Positions 1-5,878 of a stretch of DNA of 9,906 nucleotides are shown in pieces (within the stretch, counting starts at the first letter, position 1; each line of letters opens with the position of its first letter). This DNA is from Chloroflexota bacterium (GTDB taxonomy: Bacteria; Chloroflexota; Dehalococcoidia; Lucifugimonadales; CATQGZ01). Position numbers and translations under genes: made by a program. The notes beneath the pieces are model-generated. The model did not search any database, was not told where the DNA came from, and worked only from the letters and a program-made list of their open reading frames with translations. The stretch is taken from the NCBI GenBank assembly GCA_027624995.1, contig JAQBTI010000064.1, positions 1-9,906 on the forward strand, given 5' to 3'.

Positions 1-215
1 CCATCCGAGGCCGCACCAAAGCTCCAGTATCGAGGCATGGTGGGCCAAGAGGGTTCTCGTTCGTACGTATAGTCGCCGGATCCTACCGTCGCCATGACTA
101 TCACCCCTGTTACCGGTGTTACCGGCTGGCTTTGATGGCCCTTTGTCGCCGCTCCGCAACGCGATTCTACGTGCGGCGGACGAGCGGGTCAACGACCGTG
201 CTCGCCGTTTCGCCG
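1..215. other. Left-edge stretch without a convincing gene
   Basis: No reading frame here looks like a conserved protein. One plus-strand frame is open from the left edge to a TAG at 70-72 (23 residues). It could be the tail of a gene outside the window, but it is too short to judge. Another frame, starting at 132 and running past 300, is arginine-rich and lies over the next gene's promoter and start, so it is treated as a shadow. At 108-125 the 9-mer TGTTACCGG is repeated in tandem, which also gives a small CCGGT/ACCGG hairpin. Confidence 0.4.
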
Positions 216-224
216 TGCTACAAT
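216..224 (+). promoter_or_regulatory. Extended -10 promoter element for the TPP-domain gene
   Basis: The sequence reads TG-C-TACAAT, with the -10 hexamer at 219-224 (5 of 6 matches to TATAAT) preceded by the extended-10 TG. No good -35 lies at 16-18 bp, which extended -10 promoters can tolerate. A start site near 231 would give a leader of about 30 nt before the ATG at 262. The same TGCTA-start element precedes selB and the DUF1800 gene. Confidence 0.45.
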
Positions 225-261
225 ACCGCGACCGCGGAGAGGGGAGCCTCAAGGGGGAAAG

Positions 262-825
262 ATGATCGACGTATACGATGCCATGAGAGTGGTTCTCCGC
301 TATCGAGACGGTGACCTGGTAGTCCCAACCGAGATGGCGGTCGGTGCGTGGGCGGATCTTACCGAGGACCCGTCCCTGGATGTGCCGAACCCGGCCATGA
401 GCAAGGGTTCGTCTATCGGCCTCGGGCTGGCCCTGGCTCGGCCCGACCGGCGAGTGATCGTCTGGGACGGCGACGGCGGACTGCTGATGAACCTGGGCTC
501 GCTGGTAACCATCGCCGGTCAGGCGCCCAAGAACCTCTATCACATAGTGCTGGACAACGGCATGTACGCCACTACAGGCGGCCAGCCGGTGCCCAATGCT
601 GGCGGCTTCAGCTTCGCCGGGCTGGCGAGAGAGGCCGGATACCCGAAGACCTACGAGTTCGATGACCTCGAAGAGTGGACGACTCGTATCGGCGACATTC
701 TGAACGAAGAGGGCCCGATTTTGATCGTCGTGAAGTCAGTGCCACTGATCCCCGACTGGTCGAACCTCAAGCGTCGGGAGATCAAGTCCAGCGCGCAGAT
801 CGCACGGGCGGCGCTCAACCCGTAG
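262..825 (+). CDS. TPP-binding domain protein, sulfopyruvate/phosphonopyruvate decarboxylase beta-subunit-like
   Basis: This 187-aa protein matches the C-terminal (PP) domain of thiamine diphosphate enzymes. The cofactor motif starts with GDGG at residues 70-73 and ends with DNGMY at 98-102, the usual GDG-x26-N spacing. Asp71 and Asn99 are the expected Mg2+/diphosphate ligands. TTGGQP at 104-109 is typical of the sulfopyruvate/phosphonopyruvate decarboxylase branch, in which a 2-oxoacid loses CO2 to give an aldehyde. The length fits a stand-alone beta subunit. The ATG follows AGGGGG (252-257) by 4 nt. These enzymes need a PYR-domain partner that supplies a catalytic glutamate; none lies directly upstream or elsewhere in the window, so the substrate cannot be named. 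The stop overlaps the 3' end of the convergent PIN gene by 11 nt. The TPP-domain assignment is firm; the subfamily is moderate. Confidence 0.82.
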   Translation: MIDVYDAMRVVLRYRDGDLVVPTEMAVGAWADLTEDPSLDVPNPAMSKGSSIGLGLALARPDRRVIVWDGDGGLLMNLGSLVTIAGQAPKNLYHIVLDNGMYATTGGQPVPNAGGFSFAGLAREAGYPKTYEFDDLEEWTTRIGDILNEEGPILIVVKSVPLIPDWSNLKRREIKSSAQIARAALNP

Positions 826-1243
826 GCTCCCCGATCCACCGGACCTGTGGGCAGCTAGGTTGGGCAGCCCTGACCAGCCTGCGGTCCGCGGTCCATAGAT
901 CGCAGCCCTCGGCCTCTGCTAGTGCTACATAAAGCGCGTCGTATGTAGCTCCAATGCCTAACTCCACGGCGATCGTCAGCGCTCTTCGATAGAGTTGCTC
1001 CGGCTCGTGAATCCTAACGACAGGTAGGAGCGCGCTCAGTGCTTCGTCTGCTTCTCCCGCCCGGATGGTAGCTCGACGAACCATCTGGTACAGAGCATTG
1101 GTGATTTCGGGCCTAAAGATCGGCGGACCAATCAGCGACTGACCCGCCTCCTGCCAACGGACCCGCAGACGCTGCGCGATCTCCGAGTCCTCTGCTGGAA
1201 CAACCCACTTGAGCGCCAGGCTCGCGTCAACTACGACGGTCAC
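815..1243 (-). CDS. PIN-domain ribonuclease toxin, VapC family
   Basis: This 142-aa protein has the PIN nuclease architecture. It has an N-terminal strand with Asp6 (VVVDASLALKW), Glu46 in PEITNAL, Asp102 in TYDALYVALAE and Asp120 in TADRRL. These are the four acidic residues that bind Mg2+/Mn2+ in VapC toxins, so the active site looks intact. VapC proteins cleave tRNA or rRNA and are held inactive by a cognate antitoxin; the RNA target here cannot be read from sequence. The start is GTG at 1243-1241 and overlaps the antitoxin's TGA by 4 nt (GTGA), implying translational coupling. A GGAG lies about 12 nt upstream of the start. The 3' end runs 11 nt into the convergent TPP-domain gene. The family is confident; the toxin role is inferred from the paired HTH gene. 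Confidence 0.88.
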   Translation of the reverse strand: MTVVVDASLALKWVVPAEDSEIAQRLRVRWQEAGQSLIGPPIFRPEITNALYQMVRRATIRAGEADEALSALLPVVRIHEPEQLYRRALTIAVELGIGATYDALYVALAEAEGCDLWTADRRLVRAAQPSCPQVRWIGEPTG

Positions 1244-1644
1244 TCGGCGGAGCTCTCCTGATCAATGCCCGTCGCGACCTCGTAGAGATGACGACTGCGC
1301 TTCTCGCGCTCCTCGCGGATAATCTCGGCGCTGTCACGCACAATGACACCGCGAGCGGCTATACGCTCCCTAATGGCGTCCATCCTGGCCGCCATAGCAG
1401 CAGTTATTCTTCCAACGGTCTTCTCTGTGTTGGCCTCTGTGTAGTAGCTCACTTCGTTTTCCTCTCCTGTGCCTGTCAGAAACAGTGAGTCCAGCTCCTC
1501 TTTGCGTAACAGCTTGACCCGTTCGTCGCGAGGGTCTCTGGTGGCTTCGATACGGCCCTGCTTGATCAGCCGGTGGAGCTTTGCACGGCTCACGCTGTAG
1601 ATTGCAGCGGCCTCTTTGATCATCACGTAGCCTGGTCGCCTCAT
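1240..1644 (-). CDS. Helix-turn-helix antitoxin of the PIN-domain toxin (MerR/excisionase-type)
   Basis: This 134-aa protein is read from the ATG at 1644. Residues about 7-50 (MIKEAAAIYSVSRAKLHRLI, then KQGRIEA and KLLRKEELDSL) form a winged HTH of the MerR/excisionase (HTH_17) kind. A polar linker follows at about 55-75. A strongly charged helical tail of about 50 residues would be expected to wrap the PIN toxin and block its acidic site. A TTG at 1680 would add 12 residues, but it coincides with the proposed -35 box, so that start is unlikely. An internal ATG at 1623 is the main alternative. The gene overlaps vapC by 4 nt and sits in front of it, the usual antitoxin-first order. The protein probably represses its own promoter through the palindrome at 1646-1660. 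The HTH is clear; the antitoxin role is inferred from position. Confidence 0.78.
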   Translation of the reverse strand: MRRPGYVMIKEAAAIYSVSRAKLHRLIKQGRIEATRDPRDERVKLLRKEELDSLFLTGTGEENEVSYYTEANTEKTVGRITAAMAARMDAIRERIAARGVIVRDSAEIIREEREKRSRHLYEVATGIDQESSAE

Positions 1645-1645
1645 G

Positions 1646-1660
1646 TGACACACTATGTCA
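1646..1660. promoter_or_regulatory. Palindromic operator candidate for the toxin-antitoxin pair
   Basis: TGACA-N5-TGTCA is a perfect 5-bp inverted repeat with a 5-nt centre. It covers the -10 box and ends 1 nt before the proposed antitoxin ATG. A dimeric HTH antitoxin bound here would block RNA polymerase, as in other autoregulated toxin-antitoxin operons. No second copy was found nearby. Confidence 0.45.
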
Positions 1661-1680
1661 TAAAGCCCCCGATATATCAA
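1652..1680 (-). promoter_or_regulatory. Promoter of the toxin-antitoxin operon
   Basis: On the minus strand, TTGATA (1680-1675, 5 of 6 to consensus) is followed after 17 bp by CATAGT (1657-1652, 4 of 6). Transcription would start at about 1645, almost on the ATG at 1644. This predicts a leaderless or nearly leaderless antitoxin mRNA unless the ATG at 1623 is used. Confidence 0.5.
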
Positions 1681-1721
1681 GATGCGTAACGATACGTGCC
1701 GTTCCGTCCGCGGCGTCGTAA

Positions 1722-1750
1722 TTGCCCGGCCATACCACCTGTGCTATTCT
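1722..1750 (+). promoter_or_regulatory. Promoter of the selB operon
   Basis: TTGCCC (1722-1727) and TATTCT (1745-1750) are separated by 17 bp, and the -10 carries the extended TG (TG-C-TATTCT). The predicted start site near 1757 gives a leader of about 25 nt to the GTG at 1782. The -35 coincides with the upstream TTG that would otherwise extend the selB frame, which argues against that longer start. Confidence 0.5.
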
Positions 1751-1781
1751 GGGCCAACCTTCTGGACATGGGGTCGTATCC

Positions 1782-3644
1782 GTGTTTGTAGTCGGCACAG
1801 CCGGACACGTGGACCACGGAAAGTCCACCCTTGTCGAGGCGCTTACGGGCATCGACCCGGACCGTCTGGTGGTCGAAAAAGAGCGCGGGATGACCATCGA
1901 CCTCGGGTTCGCATGGCTTCAGCTCCCCAGCGGCAACGAGGTCAGCATAGTCGACGTGCCCGGACACGAGCGCTTCGTCAACAACATGCTGGCGGGCGTC
2001 GGCGGGATTGACATGGCCCTGCTGGTCGTGGCCGCCGACGAGTCGGTCATGCCGCAGACCCGAGAGCACCTCGCTATCCTCGACCTGCTTCATGTGAGCC
2101 GAGGGCTCGTCGTCGTCACCAAACGGGACCTCGTTGACGACGACTGGGTGGAGCTGGTCACCTTGGAGGTCGAGGACCTAATCGAAGGGACAACGCTCGA
2201 GGGTGCTCCCGTGCTGCCTGTCTCAGCCGTCACGCATGACGGTCTGGACGAGCTGGTATCCACCATGGACGCACTCCTGACCGAGACCCCAGTCAAGCGG
2301 GACCTGGGCCGGCCACGTTTGCCCATTGACCGGTCCTTCACCATCGCCGGGTTCGGGACCGTAGTTACCGGTACACTCATTGACGGCGACTTGAGCGTCG
2401 GTCAGGACGCTGAACTGGTACTCTCCGGGGAGGAAACGCGCGTCCGGGGTCTTCAGACCCACCGAAAGAAGCTCGAGAGAGCCGAGCCAGGGACTCGAGT
2501 CGCGGCCAACCTCGCCGGTGTGTCCCACGAGAAGATAGTTCGAGGAGAGATGCTCACGACGCCCGGTTGGCTACGGCGGACGACTGCCGTCGACGTGCAT
2601 CTTCGAGTGCTGAGCGACGTACCGAACCCGCTCAAGCACAACATGTTCGTCACGGTCCACACCGGCAGCAGCGAGGTCATTGGGAGGCTCCGGCTCTTGG
2701 AGACGGACAAAGCCGAGCCCGGCGCCGCCACGTGGGCTCAGCTCAAACTGGAAGCTCCGCTCGCGGCTGCGAAGGGCGACTACTTCGTCATCAGGTCTAA
2801 CCAGACCACACTAGGCGGAGGGAACATCGTCGAGACGCACGCGAAGCGGCATCGCCGCAGACACGCCCCGATTCTCGATCGCCTTTCGATGATGGAGGAG
2901 GGCTCCGACCACGAAGTCCTGCTTGCCACTATAGCTTTTTCCGAGCCGGGCGAGTTCGATGCGATCGTGAACCGGGCTAACCTTCAGCCCGGCGAGGCCA
3001 GGAGTGAGCTGAATGCCATGGCCGAAGAAAAACTCGTCGTCGTGGTGGGCGATCGGGCTCTGGGGTCCGGGACCCTGATTTACACCGGGGCCGGATGGAC
3101 AGACGTTACGGTCAGGACGCGGGCTTTCCTTGATGGGTACCACCGGCAGTTCCCGATGCGAAAAGGGGCGCCCAAAGAGGAGCTTCGGAGTCGGTTGAAG
3201 ATGACGCCGCAACTCTTCAATGACGTGGTGCCGAAGCTCGTGAAAGAAGACGTCCTCGCAGAGGAAGGCACGCTGGTCCGGGCAACAGAGCACGAGCCCG
3301 GACTCAACGATGCCGACCAGCGGGCTTCGGAGGACTACATCAGACAGCTCGAGGCCTCACCGTACTCGCCGCCGACGGATGCAACAATCGACCCGGAGCT
3401 TCTCAATCTCCTGGCGGACCAGGGGAAGGTCGTAAAGGTCAGCGATAGCGTGGTCTTCGCTACGTCTGCCTATAGGGAAATGGCTGATAGAATATCCGCG
3501 CGCATTGAGGAGCGAGGGGAGATAACCGTCGCAGACGTCAGAGATATGTTCGGCACCAGTCGCAAGTACGCTCTCGCCCTCATGGACTACCTCGACCATC
3601 AGCGCATCACCCGCCGAGTCGGAGATGCTAGGGTCCTACGCTAA
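1782..3644 (+). CDS. Selenocysteine-specific translation elongation factor SelB
   Basis: This 620-aa GTPase carries Sec-tRNA(Sec) to ribosomes at UGA codons marked by a SECIS hairpin. The G domain has GHVDHGKS (8-15), ERGMTIDLGFA (34-44, a SelB-typical switch region), DVPGH (58-62), TKRD (113-116) and SA (148-149). Two EF-Tu-like beta-barrel domains follow (about 178-260 and 265-350). A long C-terminal region then consists of winged helices ending in a SelB-like last domain (SRKYALALMDYLDHQRITRR). E. coli SelB is 614 aa, so this one is full length. The GTG at 1782 is chosen because the family starts just before the first strand; GGGG (1770-1773) is a weak ribosome site. Upstream in-frame TTG lies in the -35 box. 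The gene is divergent from the antitoxin and leads an apparent operon with the next two genes. No selA, selD or tRNA-Sec is visible here. Confidence 0.95.
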   Translation: MFVVGTAGHVDHGKSTLVEALTGIDPDRLVVEKERGMTIDLGFAWLQLPSGNEVSIVDVPGHERFVNNMLAGVGGIDMALLVVAADESVMPQTREHLAILDLLHVSRGLVVVTKRDLVDDDWVELVTLEVEDLIEGTTLEGAPVLPVSAVTHDGLDELVSTMDALLTETPVKRDLGRPRLPIDRSFTIAGFGTVVTGTLIDGDLSVGQDAELVLSGEETRVRGLQTHRKKLERAEPGTRVAANLAGVSHEKIVRGEMLTTPGWLRRTTAVDVHLRVLSDVPNPLKHNMFVTVHTGSSEVIGRLRLLETDKAEPGAATWAQLKLEAPLAAAKGDYFVIRSNQTTLGGGNIVETHAKRHRRRHAPILDRLSMMEEGSDHEVLLATIAFSEPGEFDAIVNRANLQPGEARSELNAMAEEKLVVVVGDRALGSGTLIYTGAGWTDVTVRTRAFLDGYHRQFPMRKGAPKEELRSRLKMTPQLFNDVVPKLVKEDVLAEEGTLVRATEHEPGLNDADQRASEDYIRQLEASPYSPPTDATIDPELLNLLADQGKVVKVSDSVVFATSAYREMADRISARIEERGEITVADVRDMFGTSRKYALALMDYLDHQRITRRVGDARVLR

Positions 3645-3655
3645 GCGAGTCTGGC

Positions 3656-4171
3656 ATGGAGCCCAGCACAGTGACAGAGCGTATTTCCGCAGAAGGCGGA
3701 CCGCCTCTTGAGATCGTGTTAGACACGGGCTATCTACCTGTGTCCAACGTCTCGTCCCTGCTACGCATCTTTCAGGCCGCCCTGCGAGAAGTGGCCCGCG
3801 GCGTTGACTCAGCCTCCGACCCATTCGCCGAGCCGCCGTACCCGGCGCTCCGCATGAAGACTGCTAGCGCGGACGGAGCTCTCGTACTCAGTTTCGGGTT
3901 TTTCGACCCTGTCGACTCTTCACCGATGACTGACCTCTCTGAGCGGACGTGCCGTATCTTCATGGACCGGCTCGGAGAGGTTATCAAACGGCTTCCACAG
4001 CGAGGCCTCTGGGGAGATTCGGTCGCCGGCCCGCAGGACGCCACCGACGATTCCCCGATCGGTAAGCGGCTCGACCAGTTGCGTGCCGAGCTCAGGCGCT
4101 TCGGCAAGGCGCGGGTAAGCTTCGCAAGTCGTACCATCAGCTTCGAAGGCGACCGAATGGAGCTCAGCTAG
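3656..4171 (+). CDS. Hypothetical 171-aa protein between selB and nurA
   Basis: I do not recognise a family. The protein is soluble, with no signal peptide, membrane segment or nucleotide-binding loop. A predicted amphipathic helix spans about 31-50 (NVSSLLRIFQAALREVARGV). A strand-rich part at about 64-84 ends in LVLSFGFFDP, a helix follows at about 95-113, and another charged helix (LDQLRAELRRFG) lies at about 139-150. The alternation suggests a small alpha/beta domain. The ATG is 11 nt after the selB stop and has only a poor ribosome site, so translation is probably coupled to selB. A GTG at codon 6 is an alternative start. The stop is 1 nt before the TTG of the nurA-like gene, so the two products are likely made together and may interact. 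That would be the usual position of a nuclease accessory subunit, but this is inference only. Confidence 0.7.
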   Translation: MEPSTVTERISAEGGPPLEIVLDTGYLPVSNVSSLLRIFQAALREVARGVDSASDPFAEPPYPALRMKTASADGALVLSFGFFDPVDSSPMTDLSERTCRIFMDRLGEVIKRLPQRGLWGDSVAGPQDATDDSPIGKRLDQLRAELRRFGKARVSFASRTISFEGDRMELS

Positions 4172-4172
4172 G

Positions 4173-5387
4173 TTGTCACTCGACCTGGGCAATACCGCCG
4201 CCCAAATCGACCGTATGGCGGCAGGTCTGAAGTCTCGAGTCGACCAAAAACGGGCCCGGCTAAGACAGGCCCTGGAGACCGTTCGGACCTTCGATGCCAA
4301 TGTGTACGAGGAGAAGCGTCTCCTGAGCAAGAATACGGTGGCGTGGACCCTCCCCGTCGCGTTTGACAGCCCCAGCGCAGCCTTTCCCGCCCTGCCGCCG
4401 CCAGCGGACCATCGCGTCCTGTCTACTGACGGCTCCGATATAGGTACAGATAGACACCTCCCGGCGCGGTGCTATGTGATCAACATCGGTGTTGCCTCAC
4501 TCACGTACGGCTCTCAGCCAGACGCTGACCTGAGAAGCCGGGCCCGCCTTTACGCGGACGACCAGGATTTGGTAATCCGTGACCCGGACGCTGCGTTTCG
4601 CCAGGTGGGCGTCGAAGGAACGGTGCTCGCCGCCAAGCGTATGGCGGAGGAGGCCGTCGCACTGGCTGAGGAAGCCAAGGAGACTTCCCCTGAGGTTCCG
4701 ACGCTGGCACTGATGGACGGCTCGCTGGTCATGATCGGCCTCGCGAGCCATGGCTTCGATGACTATGTCAGGCGGGAACTCCTCGATAACGGTTTCATAA
4801 GAGCCCTGGACGAACTAAAACGGCTGAGCGAGGAACGCAAGCTGGCCGTGGCGAGCTACATCAGCCTGCCAGGCAGCGCCGAGGTGACGAACGCTCTCAG
4901 GCTTGTAGCGTGCCCCTACGAAGTCGCCGATTGCGACCGGTACTGTGCAAGCGTTGTCCCGGGCGAAAGGCCGTGCGATAGCCTGGCCACGGGAATCGTC
5001 GACCGCGAGCTGTTCTGGGAGACACTGGAGGCCGGCCAGCGTTCTGCCGTATTCGCCAGCTCATCGTCGCTGGTCGCCAACCACTACCGGGGTCACGAGG
5101 TCCACTTCTTCTACGTGCACACAGGAGAGGAGATCGGCCGCGTGGAGGTGCCGGTCTGGGTCGCTGAGGACGAGAGGCTGCTCGACCTGGTCCACTCGCT
5201 CATCCTCGACCAGTGCTCCCGCGGGCCCGGATATCCGGTCGTCCTCATGGAGGCCCACGAGCAGGCCGCTATTACGGCGTCCGACCGTCGGTTCTTTGTC
5301 GAACAGGTCGAGTCGGCGCTACAAGATCAGGCGCTCCCCGTCTACACGTCAGAAAAGAGCCGGTCGAAGCGGCTCCGGTGGTTGTGA
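4173..5387 (+). CDS. NurA-domain DNA repair nuclease
   Basis: This 404-aa protein has the NurA layout: STDGSDI with Asp86 near the start of the domain, LMDGSL with Asp182, YISLPGS at 229-235, and a late block with VVLMEAHEQAAI (357-368) and Asp371. The two DGS aspartates are the expected Mn2+ ligands. The first 50 residues form a charged helix likely used for dimer contacts. NurA is a 5'-3' exonuclease/endonuclease that resects double-strand breaks together with the HerA hexameric ATPase; no herA is present in the window. The start is TTG, 1 nt after the preceding stop, with GGAG at 4159-4162. An ATG at codon 15 (4215) is the alternative. Both the stop codon and the 3' end lie in small hairpins. 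The family is fairly certain; the substrate and partner are unknown. Confidence 0.82.
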   Translation: MSLDLGNTAAQIDRMAAGLKSRVDQKRARLRQALETVRTFDANVYEEKRLLSKNTVAWTLPVAFDSPSAAFPALPPPADHRVLSTDGSDIGTDRHLPARCYVINIGVASLTYGSQPDADLRSRARLYADDQDLVIRDPDAAFRQVGVEGTVLAAKRMAEEAVALAEEAKETSPEVPTLALMDGSLVMIGLASHGFDDYVRRELLDNGFIRALDELKRLSEERKLAVASYISLPGSAEVTNALRLVACPYEVADCDRYCASVVPGERPCDSLATGIVDRELFWETLEAGQRSAVFASSSSLVANHYRGHEVHFFYVHTGEEIGRVEVPVWVAEDERLLDLVHSLILDQCSRGPGYPVVLMEAHEQAAITASDRRFFVEQVESALQDQALPVYTSEKSRSKRLRWL

Positions 5388-5398
5388 GCCTGGCTCAC
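5357..5398 (+). other. Two small adjacent hairpins at the end of nurA
   Basis: GAGCCG-N7-CGGCTC (5357-5375) lies just inside the gene, and GTGAGCC-T-GGCTCAC (5384-5398) spans the TGA stop. Neither is followed by a T-run, so they do not make a standard intrinsic terminator. They might still slow RNA polymerase or protect the 3' end of the operon transcript. Confidence 0.3.
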
Positions 5399-5459
5399 CC
5401 AGACCCGCCACGCCGAAGTTAAAGCGTTGAGTGGCGATCTGTTTCAACCGAAGCCAGGG

Positions 5460-5488
5460 TTGTCCCAGTAAGGGCGCGCCCGTATAAT
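5460..5488 (+). promoter_or_regulatory. Strong promoter of the DUF5679 gene
   Basis: TTGTCC (5460-5465) and a perfect TATAAT (5483-5488) are spaced by exactly 17 bp. This is the best sigma-70-type promoter in the window. The predicted start site near 5495 gives a leader of about 50 nt. The -10 box covers an upstream in-frame ATG at 5487, which therefore cannot be the start of the protein. Confidence 0.65.
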
Positions 5489-5534
5489 GGCCCTGCGATT
5501 CCCGGCCCGAGCTCCCATTCGCCCTACCGCTTAT

Positions 5535-5539
5535 GGAGG
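5535..5539 (+). promoter_or_regulatory. Ribosome binding site that fixes the DUF5679 start
   Basis: GGAGG is followed after 7 nt by the ATG at 5547. This selects the 47-aa product over a 67-aa reading from 5487. Confidence 0.7.
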
Positions 5540-5546
5540 TGTCCGA

Positions 5547-5690
5547 ATGCAGGCCTACTGTCTGAAGTGCCGCGCCCACCGGGATATCAACGATTCCCAA
5601 GAGCTCACCCTCAAGAACGGCAGACCGGCCACACGGGGGAAATGCTCGGTCTGCGGCTCGACCGTGTTCAGGATCGGAAAAGCCTCCTAA
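5547..5690 (+). CDS. Small zinc-ribbon protein, DUF5679 family
   Basis: This 47-aa protein has two CxxC knuckles, Cys5/Cys8 (YCLKC) and Cys33/Cys36 (CSVCG). Between them lies the conserved core KNGRPATRGKC (23-33), with FRIGK near the end. This is the DUF5679 pattern of short four-cysteine zinc ribbons that I recall as common in Chloroflexota and Actinobacteria. The function is not established; the fold is like the zinc ribbons of ribosomal proteins and topoisomerase tails, so nucleic-acid or protein binding is plausible. The gene stands alone, with its own promoter upstream and a gap of 188 nt to the next gene. Strong promoter and ribosome signals suggest high expression. The 20 residues encoded upstream of the ATG have no family support. 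Confidence 0.85.
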   Translation: MQAYCLKCRAHRDINDSQELTLKNGRPATRGKCSVCGSTVFRIGKAS

Positions 5691-5725
5691 AGTTTTCTCG
5701 ACACTGCCTGGTACTGACCCACCTT

Positions 5726-5816
5726 GTTCACTCAAGGGAATGAGGAAGTTCAGGCTCTACCCTCGAACCGAAGTCGACGCCGGACTATCCGTGGCTCATT
5801 CCCTCTATTGGTGAAC
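5726..5816. repeat. Long inverted repeat between the DUF5679 and DUF1800 genes
   Basis: AGGGAATGAG (5735-5744) is matched perfectly by CTCATTCCCT (5795-5804). Outside this, GTTCAC (5726-5731) pairs with GTGAAC (5811-5816), with unpaired bases of 3 nt on the left and 6 nt on the right. The loop is 50 nt. It could be a structured RNA or 3' end on the DUF5679 transcript, a protein-binding site upstream of the DUF1800 promoter, or the remnant of a small terminal-inverted-repeat element. No T-run follows. Confidence 0.5.
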
Positions 5817-5842
5817 CTCGCCGTGCTTCGCATACCGTGTCG

Positions 5843-5851
5843 TGCTACGAT
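5843..5851 (+). promoter_or_regulatory. Extended -10 promoter element for the DUF1800 gene
   Basis: TG-C-TACGAT has 4 of 6 -10 matches plus the extended TG. No clear -35 is visible. The start site would fall near 5858, giving a leader of about 20 nt with the ribosome site inside it. Confidence 0.4.
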
Positions 5852-5867
5852 GGCGCCGCTTTGATGT

Positions 5868-5873
5868 AGGAGG
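5868..5873 (+). promoter_or_regulatory. Ribosome binding site that fixes the DUF1800 TTG start
   Basis: AGGAGG lies 5 nt before the TTG at 5879. The match is perfect and supports this uncommon start codon. Confidence 0.7.
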
Positions 5874-5878
5874 TTGCG

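Noticed and set aside
1..261. Minus-strand frame open to the left edge
   Set aside because: It has no stop in this stretch but its translation is low-complexity Arg/Ser-rich with no recognisable motif, and it crosses the TPP-gene promoter.
132..314. 60-codon arginine-rich frame upstream of and across the TPP-gene start
   Set aside because: It covers the promoter, ribosome site and first codons of the well-supported TPP gene and has no family-like features.
840..880. GGGCAGC...GGCAGCCC as a terminator after the TPP gene
   Set aside because: The arms are mainly a direct repeat and pair only over about four bases, inside the toxin gene.
1768..1791. Short ATG frame (7 codons) overlapping the selB start
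   Set aside because: It could be read as a leader peptide, but the ATG lies on the only ribosome-site-like bases and nothing else supports it.
5385..5471. TGA of the nurA-like gene as a selenocysteine codon, since a hairpin spans it and the frame stays open after it
   Set aside because: The protein already ends at the usual family length, the hairpin overlaps the UGA instead of following it, and the downstream residues look non-coding.
5745..5794. tRNA-like T-arm (GGTTCGAGGG on the minus strand) inside the inverted-repeat loop
   Set aside because: No acceptor stem, anticodon arm or tRNA-length fold can be built around it.
5864..5869. ATGTAG start-stop pair touching the DUF1800 ribosome site
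   Set aside because: A two-codon coincidence next to AGGAGG; no evidence of regulatory use.
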